From JAHJGG01 sp041658785 (lineage in GTDB: Bacteria > Patescibacteriota > Patescibacteriia > Magasanikbacterales > UBA922), in contig JBAZZL010000019.1 in the NCBI GenBank assembly GCA_041658785.1, positions 1-21,159 of the forward strand: a stretch of DNA of 21,159 nt, given 5' to 3'. The position numbers and the translations under genes were made by a program. The notes beneath the pieces were generated by a model. That model searched no databases, was not told where the DNA came from, and was given only the letters and a program-made list of their open reading frames with translations. This document shows, piece after piece, positions 6,679-14,543 of this stretch. The stretch's first letter is position 1, and every line of letters starts with the position of its first letter.

Positions 6679-6700
6679 GAGTTTTTTTTAATTTTATTAC

Positions 6701-7162
6701 ATGGTTATGGGAGAAGAATTGATAGGAGAAAAAGTGGTTGATTTTGTTAAAGCGCAACTAGGCAGGTTGTTTAATGATGAAGGATTTATAAACGATAGCC
6801 AGACCGCCATTGTTGGTGTAAAAAAGGAACTTTTTGGACCGTTGGATAGAGAAGAAATAAAGCCGGAAGGACTGCCAGAGCCGCATCGGCGATTTTGTTT
6901 ATTGGATATTAGTGATTTTTTTACTGAAATTAAAAAAATATTTTTGGCGGTAAAACAAGAAACAGAGAGAACGGCGGAATTAAGTCAAAAGCACGATATA
7001 AGAGAACCTGCGGCATCGTTAGCGCTGAATTTTACTACCTTGTTGCAACGCACAGCGGAAAGATTGGGACTACAGATGAAGAATAATTATCAACTTACCG
7101 AAGAGCAGATAAGTAAATTATTAAAGCCGTTTTTTGAATTTATGGTAAGGAATAAAATGTAA
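6701..7162 (+). CDS. Hypothetical protein, unknown function
   Basis: 153 residues. Not recognised. The N-terminus is acidic (GEELIGEKVVDFVKAQLG), and a helical C-terminal half contains TTLLQRTAERLGLQMKNNY and a final hydrophobic LLKPFFEFMVRNKM. Two ATGs lie 6 bases apart (6701, 6707); neither has a good ribosome site. It lies in line with the preceding unknown gene and ends 71 bases before pheS. The final hydrophobic stretch is too short to claim a membrane anchor. Confidence 0.65.
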   Translation: MVMGEELIGEKVVDFVKAQLGRLFNDEGFINDSQTAIVGVKKELFGPLDREEIKPEGLPEPHRRFCLLDISDFFTEIKKIFLAVKQETERTAELSQKHDIREPAASLALNFTTLLQRTAERLGLQMKNNYQLTEEQISKLLKPFFEFMVRNKM

Positions 7163-7233
7163 GGAGAAAATATTTTTAACAAATTTTTATTTTTGTTTCT
7201 GACAGGGCGGGCAAAAAATAATTTATTGCGTTT

Positions 7234-8265
7234 ATGAAAGAAAAAATAATTAAAATTAAACAAGAATTCCAAAAAGGCCTTAACGAAATCAAGGATGTTT
7301 TGCAATTGGACGAATTGGAAAACCGTTTTTTTTCCCGTCGGTCGGGCGAACTTACTGAAGCGATGAATAATTTGAAAAAACTGACCGGCGAGGCGAGAAA
7401 AGAAATGGGGAAATTGGCGAACCAGGTTAAAAATGAATTGCAAGAAATGATAACGAATAAACGGCAGGAACTGGAACATGGCCGCGCGTACGGTTTGGCG
7501 CAAGCAGAGGCGATTGACGTTACCCAGCCGAAACTGCCGAAAGAAGTTCGCGGGCATTTGCATCCAATGACGCTCGTCAACAATGATCTGGAGGATTTAT
7601 TTACTTCCATGGGTTTTATGATTTTGGACGGGCCGGAGCTGGAGAGCGTTTATTACGCGTTTGAAGGATTAAACATTCCCGCGACGCATCCAGCAAGAGA
7701 AAACATGGATACTTTTTATATTAAAGATCACGTTGACTGGTGCCTGCGGCCGCACACCTCATCGGTGCAAGTGCGGGCAATGCAAAAGTACGGCGCGCCA
7801 CTTCGTGCGGTTGTTCCAGGTAGATGTTTCCGTAACGAAGCAACCGATGCTGCGCACGAACATACTTTCTATCAATTAGAAGGTTTGGTTATTGATCATG
7901 AAATTTCCATTTCTCATCTTATTGGCACAATGAAAGAATTGTTAAAAGGCGTTTTGAAGCGCGAAGTGGAAGTGCGCCTGCGGCCCGGCTATTTTCCGTT
8001 CGTTGAACCCGGATTTGAATTGGACATGAAGTGTTTAGTTTGCGGCGGAGTTGGTTGCGGGGCCTGCAAGCATAGCGGCTGGGTAGAGACCTTGCCCTGC
8101 GGTTTAGTTCATCCAAAAGTGATTGAAGCGGGCGGGCTTGATTCAAAAGATTGGACCGGTTTTGCTTTTGGGTTGGGATCAATGCGGCTGGCGATGCAGA
8201 AATACGGGATTGAGGATATTCGGCATTTTCATGGGGGGAACTTAAGTTTCCTACAACAGTTTTAA
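7234..8265 (+). CDS. pheS: Phenylalanine-tRNA ligase alpha subunit
   Basis: The catalytic subunit that activates phenylalanine and charges tRNA-Phe as part of an alpha2-beta2 enzyme. 343 residues, the normal length. An N-terminal helical hairpin for tRNA contact (about 1-90) precedes the class II catalytic core: RPHTSSVQVR, the motif 2 region RCFRNEATDAAHEHTFYQLE, and motif 3 near GFAFGLGSMRLAMQKYG close to the end. A four-cysteine cluster CLVCGGVGCGAC at 267-278 looks like the zinc-binding knuckle present in some PheS proteins. pheT follows, separated by an inserted GxxExxY gene. Confidence 0.97.
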   Translation: MKEKIIKIKQEFQKGLNEIKDVLQLDELENRFFSRRSGELTEAMNNLKKLTGEARKEMGKLANQVKNELQEMITNKRQELEHGRAYGLAQAEAIDVTQPKLPKEVRGHLHPMTLVNNDLEDLFTSMGFMILDGPELESVYYAFEGLNIPATHPARENMDTFYIKDHVDWCLRPHTSSVQVRAMQKYGAPLRAVVPGRCFRNEATDAAHEHTFYQLEGLVIDHEISISHLIGTMKELLKGVLKREVEVRLRPGYFPFVEPGFELDMKCLVCGGVGCGACKHSGWVETLPCGLVHPKVIEAGGLDSKDWTGFAFGLGSMRLAMQKYGIEDIRHFHGGNLSFLQQF

Positions 8266-8301
8266 GGCAGATCTTTTGGTTGGGGTGGTAATTTACTTTT
8301 T

Positions 8302-8349
8302 TTTACAGATTTGACGGATTAATGACAGATTTAACAGATTACAGATTTT
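8302..8349. repeat. Left inverted repeat flanking the GxxExxY gene
   Basis: It is built from ACAGATT units. The 26 bases at 8324-8349 are the exact reverse complement of 8770-8795; matching continues imperfectly outward. It ends one base before the ATG of the gene. Confidence 0.9.
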
Positions 8350-8350
8350 T

Positions 8351-8788
8351 ATGGAGGGAAATTTTTTAGAAAAGGATTTGAGTTATAAATTGATGGGTTG
8401 TTTTTTTAAGATAAGGAATTTGTATGGGGGTGGAATGCGGGAAAAATTTTATGATGAGGTTTCAGATGAAATAATGCGAGAAGCAAAGCTAGTTTTTATA
8501 AACAAACCAAGAATAGAGCTGTTTTCGTTCACTACGGGCAGATTAATTTCGTATTTTGTTCCGGATAAATTGGTTGAAGATAAAATAATCGTTGAGTATA
8601 AAGCCAAACCATTTTTAGCCAAAGAAGATATTGGCCAAGCAAATGAGTATTTAAAAATAACCAAGTACGAAATTTTGTATCTAGTCAATTTTGGCGAAAA
8701 AAATTTTGAACCAAGAAGATTAATCCAAACCAACGACCGCAAACCTTTTCTCAATTTATCATCTGTATCAAAATCTGTAATCTGTTAA
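8351..8788 (+). CDS. GxxExxY protein (PD-(D/E)XK-like nuclease fold, putative)
   Basis: 145 residues. GMREKFY at about residues 29-35 is the family-defining GxxExxY motif, and the later KIIVEYKAKPFL, QANEYLKITKYEILYLVNFG and FEPRRLI fit the family. GxxExxY proteins are predicted to share the PD-(D/E)XK nuclease fold; their biological role is not established. The last roughly 12 codons, including the stop, lie in or next to the right inverted repeat, so the C-terminal tail is repeat-derived. The gene splits pheS from pheT, which are normally adjacent, and its flanking inverted repeats suggest it arrived as a mobile cassette. Confidence 0.85.
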   Translation: MEGNFLEKDLSYKLMGCFFKIRNLYGGGMREKFYDEVSDEIMREAKLVFINKPRIELFSFTTGRLISYFVPDKLVEDKIIVEYKAKPFLAKEDIGQANEYLKITKYEILYLVNFGEKNFEPRRLIQTNDRKPFLNLSSVSKSVIC

Positions 8789-8815
8789 ATCTGTCTTAAA
8801 TCTGTAAAATCTGTC
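8770..8815. repeat. Right inverted repeat flanking the GxxExxY gene
   Basis: AATCTGT units; 8770-8795 is the exact reverse complement of 8324-8349. It contains the stop codon of the GxxExxY gene and ends a few bases before the pheT ATG. Confidence 0.9.
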
Positions 8816-8821
8816 AAAACT

Positions 8822-11416
8822 ATGTTAGTAAGTTATAATTGGTTAAAGCAATACGTCCAACTTCCTGTCTCCCTTAAACCCGAAGAACTCGCTTTGAAAT
8901 TGACCATGAGCGCGGTGGAGGTGGAGGGGGTAGTTAATCAGGGAAAAAATTTGGAAAATATCACGGTGGGCCAGATCAAAAAGATTATCAAGCACCCGAA
9001 CGCCGATAAATTAAAATTGGTTGATGTCAATATTGGCAAAGAGAATGTCCGCGTCGTCTGCGGCGGGACGAATTTGCGGGAAGGGATGTTGGTCGCGTTC
9101 GGCAAAGTCAGCGCGAAAGTGAGGTGGCACGGAAAAGGCGAGTTAGTTGAATTGCAAAAAACGAAAATTCGCGGCGAGGAATCAGCCGGCATGATCTGCG
9201 CCGCGGATGAGATTGGGCTCGCGGAGATGTTTCCGAAGAAAGAGGAGTTTGAGATATTGGATTTGACGAAGAAACTGGAAACTGGAAATTGGAAACTAGG
9301 GGCGCCACTTTCTTTGGTTTTAGGATTGGATGATGTTATTTTTGAAATAGACAACAAGTCAATGACCCACCGGCCGGATTTGTGGGGGCACTACGGATTA
9401 GCAAGGGAGATCGCGGCGTTGTATGGCGTGGGGCTGGGGGAGTATAGTCCACCTTTGATTGAAGATCAAAAGGCTTGTCCTGAGCGGAGCCGAAGGATCA
9501 AAAGATCAAAAGATCAGATGAAATTAAAAGTGAATGTAGAAGAGAAAGAACTTTGTCCGCGGTATATGGGGGTGGTGATTGATAATGTTAAAGTTGGATC
9601 GTCGCCGGAATGGTTACAGAAAAAATTATTAGCGGTTGGTTTGCGGCCGATCAATAATGTGGTGGATATTACTAATTATTTGATGATGGATTTGGCGCAG
9701 CCGATGCACGCGTTTGACGCGAAGCATGTAACATGTAACATGAAACATGTAACAACGATTGCTGTGCGTAAAGCAGAAAAGGGGGAGAAGATTTTGGCAC
9801 TGGACGGGAGGGAGTATGAGTTGACAAAAGAGATGTTGGTGATTGCGGATGAGAAAAAGCCGATCGCGATTGCCGGGGTGATTGGCGGCGAGGAGACGGG
9901 TGTTGACGAGAAGACAACGACGATTATTTTTGAAGCGGCGAATTTTGACGCGACCTCGGTGCGGCGGACGGCGATGGCGCTTGGTATCAGAACCGATTCG
10001 TCCGCGCGGTTTGAGAAGTCATTAGACCCGAATAATGCCGAGCTGGCTTTGCGCCGCGCTGTTCAGTTAATTTTGGAAATTTGTCCGGAGGCCAGAGTGG
10101 CGAGTCGCGTGGCAGATGAATATCACGCGCCATTTCGCGGTGGCATGATTGATTTGGATTTGGAATTTTTGAATAAAAAAATCGGTATGGAGATTCCGAA
10201 GAAAAAAGTTGTTGAGATATTGGAGAGTTTGGGATTCTCCGTTGCGGATAAAAAAGATCATTTGTCGGTCAGCGTGCCGACTTGGCGGGCGACCAAAGAT
10301 ATTTCCATTGCCGAGGACTTGGTTGAAGAAGTGGCGCGGATTTACGGCTACGGCAATGTCGCGGTTTCTCTGCCGGTCTTTCCGGTCGCGCCGCCGGAGC
10401 GGAATGAATTACGTTTGTTAGAGAGGAAGATTAAAGATATTTTATCTTTGGAATACGGTTTTGTTGAGACGCTTAATTATTCTTTCACTTCGCCGCAACT
10501 TTTACAAAAGCTGGATATTGATTCATCTTTACGCTTCGCTAATGATTCATTATCGGAAGGAAAGGGATTCCTCCACTCGCGCGAGCTCGGTCGGAATGAC
10601 AATGGTGTGACGGCCAATTATATTGAACTCGCTAATCCATTAGACAAAAGCCGGCCGTATTTGCGGCGCAGTTTACTGCCGGGTCTTTTGGAAAATTTGG
10701 AAAATAATCTGCATCGGTTTGATGAAGCGCGGTTGTTTGAAATCGGCAAGGTATTTTTGACAGAAGAGCCGGGCGATCGGACCGATAAAAACGGCAGCGA
10801 GCTTTTGCCGCGGCAGGATTCCATGCTGGGGTTGGTTTACGCCGGTAAAGGCGATGATAATCCGTTTTACGCAGTGTCTCACAGTTTAACCGGAGCGTTG
10901 GAGCGGTTGGGTTATGAGGTTAAATTAGAAAAGCGGAATGATATTGCGACTCATCTGCACCCGGGCCGGCAAGCCACATTAGTGATCAGTGATCATGTGA
11001 TCGGTATGATAGGTGAAATTCATCCGGTTAATCAAAAAAATTTGGGATTGGAAATTCGCGCGGCAGCGGGGACGGTTAATTTGAATAAACTTTTGGAATT
11101 ATTTGCACAAAAGAGCGGGTATAAACCGGGTTCGCCGTATCCGGCGGTTACGCGCGACATTGCGTTTGTGGTTCCTCGCGATATTGAACACGCTGCCGCC
11201 GTTGCCGCGATTAAAAAAGCGGATCCGTTAATTATTGAAGTGGAATTGTTTGACGTGTTTGAAGGAAAAAACATTCCGGCCGGCAAAAAGAGCCTGGCGT
11301 ATCATATTGTGTATCAGGCGGGGGATCGAACGCTGGCGGCGAGAGACGTAGATGCTGTACACGTTAAGGTTGAGAAAATGTTAGGGGAGAAGTTTGGCGC
11401 GGGTTTGAGAAAATAA
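8822..11416 (+). CDS. pheT: Phenylalanine-tRNA ligase beta subunit
   Basis: 864 residues, slightly longer than the usual ~800. In order: N-terminal tRNA-binding OB fold (about 38-150), B3/B4 editing region (about 200-400, with AQPMHAFDA and RTDSSARFEKSLDP), B5 domain (about 420-500), core-like region, and C-terminal FDX-ACB anticodon-binding domain (about 770-864, from YPAVTRDIAFVV). The extra length comes from at least four in-frame insertions of repeat-like DNA (9271, 9464, 9725, 10564), all in places where family members have loops. The final ~490 bases are duplicated at 19064-19552. pheT would normally run straight into ppc here; an island of about 7.6 kb now separates them. Confidence 0.96.
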   Translation: MLVSYNWLKQYVQLPVSLKPEELALKLTMSAVEVEGVVNQGKNLENITVGQIKKIIKHPNADKLKLVDVNIGKENVRVVCGGTNLREGMLVAFGKVSAKVRWHGKGELVELQKTKIRGEESAGMICAADEIGLAEMFPKKEEFEILDLTKKLETGNWKLGAPLSLVLGLDDVIFEIDNKSMTHRPDLWGHYGLAREIAALYGVGLGEYSPPLIEDQKACPERSRRIKRSKDQMKLKVNVEEKELCPRYMGVVIDNVKVGSSPEWLQKKLLAVGLRPINNVVDITNYLMMDLAQPMHAFDAKHVTCNMKHVTTIAVRKAEKGEKILALDGREYELTKEMLVIADEKKPIAIAGVIGGEETGVDEKTTTIIFEAANFDATSVRRTAMALGIRTDSSARFEKSLDPNNAELALRRAVQLILEICPEARVASRVADEYHAPFRGGMIDLDLEFLNKKIGMEIPKKKVVEILESLGFSVADKKDHLSVSVPTWRATKDISIAEDLVEEVARIYGYGNVAVSLPVFPVAPPERNELRLLERKIKDILSLEYGFVETLNYSFTSPQLLQKLDIDSSLRFANDSLSEGKGFLHSRELGRNDNGVTANYIELANPLDKSRPYLRRSLLPGLLENLENNLHRFDEARLFEIGKVFLTEEPGDRTDKNGSELLPRQDSMLGLVYAGKGDDNPFYAVSHSLTGALERLGYEVKLEKRNDIATHLHPGRQATLVISDHVIGMIGEIHPVNQKNLGLEIRAAAGTVNLNKLLELFAQKSGYKPGSPYPAVTRDIAFVVPRDIEHAAAVAAIKKADPLIIEVELFDVFEGKNIPAGKKSLAYHIVYQAGDRTLAARDVDAVHVKVEKMLGEKFGAGLRK
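9271..9298 (+). repeat. 7-bp repeat x4 in pheT
   Basis: Four tandem units of the type GAAACTG / GAAATTG, adding about ten residues (KLETGNWKLG) to a loop after the tRNA-binding domain. Confidence 0.8.
9464..9516 (+). repeat. 8-bp GATCAAAA units plus CPERSRR-type palindromic element in pheT
   Basis: GATCAAAA units flank an element reading TGTCCTGAGCGGAGCCGAAG, which encodes CPERSRR. I recall this motif as a dispersed palindromic repeat of many bacterial genomes. The insertion keeps the frame (residues about 215-231). Confidence 0.8.
9725..9753 (+). repeat. 7-bp CATGTAA repeat x4 in pheT
   Basis: Units CATGTAA, CATGTAA, CATGAAA, CATGTAA in tandem, encoding HVTCNMKHVT in the loop after AQPMHAFDA. 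In other PheT proteins this is a short surface turn. Confidence 0.8.
10564..10605 (+). repeat. Dispersed-repeat-like insert in pheT
   Basis: The stretch containing GGATTCCTCCACTC and CTCGGTCGGAATGACA resembles a widespread intergenic bacterial repeat. It lies within a loop of about 35 extra residues (about 563-598) before IELANPL. Confidence 0.6.
10925..11413 (+). repeat. pheT 3' end duplication, copy 1 (within the intact gene)
   Basis: It aligns without gaps to 19064-19552 at an offset of 8139. Two blocks are identical (10992-11104, 113 bases; 11200-11283, 84 bases) and other parts are clearly diverged, especially the last ~130 bases. The copies flank the DGR island. Confidence 0.95.
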
Positions 11417-11419
11417 ATT

Positions 11420-11458
11420 GAGATAAGATTGAGATAAATAGAGATAAAATTGAGATAA
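11420..11458 (+). repeat. GAGATAA x4 at helical spacing
   Basis: GAGATAA starts at 11420, 11431, 11441 and 11452 (steps 11, 10, 11). It lies between the pheT stop and the promoter of the ATPase gene, so it may be a regulatory array. Confidence 0.85.
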
Positions 11459-11482
11459 TGAGCGTTTTATAAATGGAATTAT

Positions 11483-11511
11483 TTGACAAGAAAATTTTAC
11501 TTTGGTAAAAA
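11483..11511 (+). promoter_or_regulatory. Probable promoter of the DGR target gene
   Basis: A perfect TTGACA at 11483-11488, 17 bases, then TAAAAA at 11506-11511. Transcription would start near 11518, giving a leader of about 23 bases to the ATG at 11541. The GAGATAA array ends 24 bases upstream of the -35 box. Confidence 0.55.
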
Positions 11512-11540
11512 TACTTCACCAGCCTCATAATACTATTTGT

Positions 11541-14516
11541 ATGTCAAAAATACTCCAAGGAGAGATTTTTAAACCCGCAGAAATGGGCGCGGCAGTTGAT
11601 CCGATTTCCACTGACCGCCGCCGCAAGGTGCGGCTGAAAAGAGATACATTAAAGCCCGCCTTTGCCGATGTGCGGCTTTCCAACGGAGATGTTTTTGATG
11701 TTGAAACGATCGCCTTGCCCAACACGGCTTTGTCTTATGCCGCGCGCGTTGCCGAGCGCATGGCAGGCGATACGGCGCGCCTGGCCGAGTACGGGTGGCG
11801 CGTGCGCGAGAGCATTATCCGCGAGACGGAGGACAAGACTGAGAAAGAAGTTGTCGCGTTAGCCGAGAGCGATAGACGCTTTGCCGAGCGTTTGGCGCTT
11901 TATCGTACGCTCTGCGCGCGGGCGAGCGATGATCTTAAACAGGGCTTTACCCGCCACCACAGCGAAGAAAAAGAGTTGAATGGCACCTATAAAGAATATC
12001 GGGCGCTCGCGAAAGAGTTAGAGAGCAAACAGCGCGAACTGAACGCGGTGTTTGTGAAACTTTTCAAGACCAAGGGCGAGGCAGATTTTTTGGACTTGGC
12101 TGACCGCGATTTGCTGGAATCCGAGACCAGTGGCATTGAGAAAAAAATCAATGATTTCAAACAGGAGAATCCGGATGTCGGCGCGCGCATTGCCTATGAC
12201 ACCATTCGCGACTACGCGCGTCAACTGCGAGAGAACGGCTTTATCTGGACCAAAAGCCGCCAAAAGCTTTTTTACGACATCATGACGGGCGCGCTCACGA
12301 GCCGTCCCATCGCCATGCTGATGGGCGAGACCGGCACGGGCAAGACCGGTCTGGCGTTCGCCCTTGCCTCCGAGGTCTCGGGGCATGATGCCGAGCGAAG
12401 CGTTGGCGGTGAAAAGGACGCGTTCTCGCGCCTGCTCGGGCATTTGCGCTCGGACAAAGATGGCCAGTATTATGAATACGGTCCTTTGCTCCGCGCCATG
12501 ACAGGCAAGCGGAATAGCCGCGAGACAACGCCCTCGTCCACGCCCGGCGTATTTTTTGACGATGAGTTCAACACCCGCCCCACGAGCGTTCAACGGGAGA
12601 TTTTGAAATTTGTCGCCGGATTGCGTCCGGGGCGCAAAGTCGCCATTCCCGGCACCACGCTCGTGGAAGAAATACGCTCCGGGTTTCTCTATCTGGCAGC
12701 CGGCAATCCGCCCGGCGAACGCTATGAGCGCGAGGAGACCGGCATTGAGACCGCGCGCGAGTTTGCCGGCAATGTTATCAATGTCGGCTATCTGGAGCAA
12801 ACCACTGATAATCCCGAACTCTACCATATTATTCTCGCGGCGCTTTTAGACGCCGATACCGGTCGGCTTACGGCTGTTACAGAGGCAGAGACCGCGCCCG
12901 ACTGGACGCTTGATCGCGCCACCGGCGAGTACGCGCTCAATATTGATCCCGCGGCGGGCGGATTTCTCTGGCGTTTTGCCAATCTGTGGAATGAACTCAA
13001 CCGCGCCTTTTCCGGACAAGAGACCGCGCTCACGCGGCTCAATCCCGCGAACAAAGAGGATTTTCATCTGCAAAAATTTATTTTGGATCCGGGCGTCGTC
13101 ATCACGTGGCTTGATAGCTACAAACGAGATCTCTCTGCCATGCAAAACAAACATATCGGGTGGTATATGGTGGAAAAGCTTCAGGCATACATCGCTGCCA
13201 ATTGTGCCGAGGAAGATAGAGTTGTGGTGTTGAGCTATCTTCAGTATTTTAATATTGCATTGTATGAGCCAGATGAGATGTATGACAACAAATCGCCTTT
13301 TCGCAGTATGACCCCCAAAGAGGTTGGTTATCTGGACCCGTCAGTGCCGCGCAACAAAGAGACGACCGAGGCACCGCCGCCGAAGTTTGAGGTGTATGAT
13401 CTCTTTAACCAAGACGGCAAGGAGCTTCACTATGTGAAGAAAAGCGCCGTCGGTTTTGCTCCGGGAACGCGATTCTCGCCTAAACCAGACGCGCCCGCCA
13501 GCGCCTCGCTTGAAAATACCACGCTCATGGGACTTTTGTATGATGCGGAGAGCCAGTCAACCAAAGAGGGGATAGCGGTTTTACAGGATGATTCCGGAAA
13601 AGTGCGTACGACGAGCGTTATAGATATTCCACAGCTATACGAACTGCTTATCCCGGAGCATGGCAAGCCGTTTGAATATGACAAAGCAAAAGCAAAGGAA
13701 TATGGCATGGAGCAGCTTGATATCAAAGGCCATACCAAAGCGCAGGAGCTCGTGAATGCTTTGTCTTGCCAAGACCCAGGATTTAGCAAAGTGGAACAAC
13801 GACCCGATCCAAAAGACAACAAAAAAACCATTGATGTAACCGTCGTTGATTTGGAAAAGGTAAAGCGTTTCTGGGTTGCTCACTGCGGAGATCTCCCGGA
13901 CATTCCAAAAAAATCCCCATGGTATTTTGAGGCGCTGTGGAATAAACAAATTGTGAGTACTATAAATAACAATGAGGCATCAGTTCTAGGCGTTTTTGCC
14001 CCTCCACGCTTTGGCGAAAGTGGCTTTCTTCTCGTCATGGACTGGCCCGAGTTTGATTGTGATAATCCCGCGGACCGGGAAAAGGCGCACCAGCATCCCT
14101 CGGTCAAGCTCCTTAAAGAATTGATGAGCAATGACACCCTCACCGATATCTCCCGCGATGATCTCAACGCCGCGCTTTGGCAAGATCATGATGCGCGCGT
14201 TCAATCAGTCAAGGCAAAAGAAATTGTCGCGAAGCTTTTGGGAGTGAAAGCCAATGATCCAAGTATAGAGCAATACGAACTTCGCCTGCTGCGGTATGAC
14301 GAATACGCGCGTTCTGCAAATGATAAAGGATATGGGGAAAAAAATCTCTGGACATGGTTTGACGATTATTATCAGCGCGACGTCGGCCATCGCTCTGGTC
14401 TCATCGGCGGCAACACCGACAACGGCGGCGCGGCGTTCGTGTACTACTATCCTCGCGACAGTGCCGATGTCCGCATCGCGGTTCGTCTCGTGCTCTCGCG
14501 CAAGTCTCAAAAATAG
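11541..14516 (+). CDS. MoxR-like AAA+ ATPase, DGR variable protein
   Basis: 991 residues from the ATG at 11541; a TTG at 11502 in the same frame lies inside the promoter and is rejected. A helical, probably coiled-coil N-terminal part (about 75-215) precedes an AAA+ module: Walker A GETGTGKT at 262-269, Walker B VFFDDEFN around 337-343, and sensor-1 YLAAGNP with Asn389. The pattern resembles MoxR/dynein-type ATPases, which remodel proteins with VWA partners. A long middle region is unassigned. The C-terminus (about 930-991, with GLIGGNTDNGG and RIAVRLVLSRK) looks like a C-type-lectin-like fold as used by other DGR targets. Ten codons there differ from the template repeat: 948, 952, 966, 968-970, 974, 976-978. 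No signal peptide or membrane span is seen, so the protein is cytoplasmic. The gene is more GC-rich than its surroundings (36 of 60 bases G+C at 11701-11760). Confidence 0.92.
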   Translation: MSKILQGEIFKPAEMGAAVDPISTDRRRKVRLKRDTLKPAFADVRLSNGDVFDVETIALPNTALSYAARVAERMAGDTARLAEYGWRVRESIIRETEDKTEKEVVALAESDRRFAERLALYRTLCARASDDLKQGFTRHHSEEKELNGTYKEYRALAKELESKQRELNAVFVKLFKTKGEADFLDLADRDLLESETSGIEKKINDFKQENPDVGARIAYDTIRDYARQLRENGFIWTKSRQKLFYDIMTGALTSRPIAMLMGETGTGKTGLAFALASEVSGHDAERSVGGEKDAFSRLLGHLRSDKDGQYYEYGPLLRAMTGKRNSRETTPSSTPGVFFDDEFNTRPTSVQREILKFVAGLRPGRKVAIPGTTLVEEIRSGFLYLAAGNPPGERYEREETGIETAREFAGNVINVGYLEQTTDNPELYHIILAALLDADTGRLTAVTEAETAPDWTLDRATGEYALNIDPAAGGFLWRFANLWNELNRAFSGQETALTRLNPANKEDFHLQKFILDPGVVITWLDSYKRDLSAMQNKHIGWYMVEKLQAYIAANCAEEDRVVVLSYLQYFNIALYEPDEMYDNKSPFRSMTPKEVGYLDPSVPRNKETTEAPPPKFEVYDLFNQDGKELHYVKKSAVGFAPGTRFSPKPDAPASASLENTTLMGLLYDAESQSTKEGIAVLQDDSGKVRTTSVIDIPQLYELLIPEHGKPFEYDKAKAKEYGMEQLDIKGHTKAQELVNALSCQDPGFSKVEQRPDPKDNKKTIDVTVVDLEKVKRFWVAHCGDLPDIPKKSPWYFEALWNKQIVSTINNNEASVLGVFAPPRFGESGFLLVMDWPEFDCDNPADREKAHQHPSVKLLKELMSNDTLTDISRDDLNAALWQDHDARVQSVKAKEIVAKLLGVKANDPSIEQYELRLLRYDEYARSANDKGYGEKNLWTWFDDYYQRDVGHRSGLIGGNTDNGGAAFVYYYPRDSADVRIAVRLVLSRKSQK
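14374..14504 (+). repeat. DGR variable repeat (VR)
   Basis: 131 bases aligned without gaps to the template repeat 16256-16386 (offset 1882). There are 12 mismatches, all at positions that are A in the template; none occurs at C, G or T. The changes fall in 10 codons, mostly AAC/AAT in the template. The last ~27 bases (GTTCGTCTCGTGCTCTCGCG) contain almost no adenine and fit an initiation-of-mutagenic-homing segment. The VR ends 9 bases before the stop codon. Confidence 0.97.
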
Positions 14517-14543
14517 GATTGGATTTGGGAATTGGAATTGGTG

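Noticed and set aside
11420..11458. CRISPR-like array
   Set aside because: Seven-base units with 3-4-base gaps are far too short for repeats and spacers, and no cas gene is present.
12018..12827. Long minus-strand open frame (269 codons) opposite the AAA+ ATPase gene
   Set aside because: It mirrors the GC-rich ATPase gene, whose Walker and sensor motifs prove the plus strand is coding; the antisense product has no recognisable domain.
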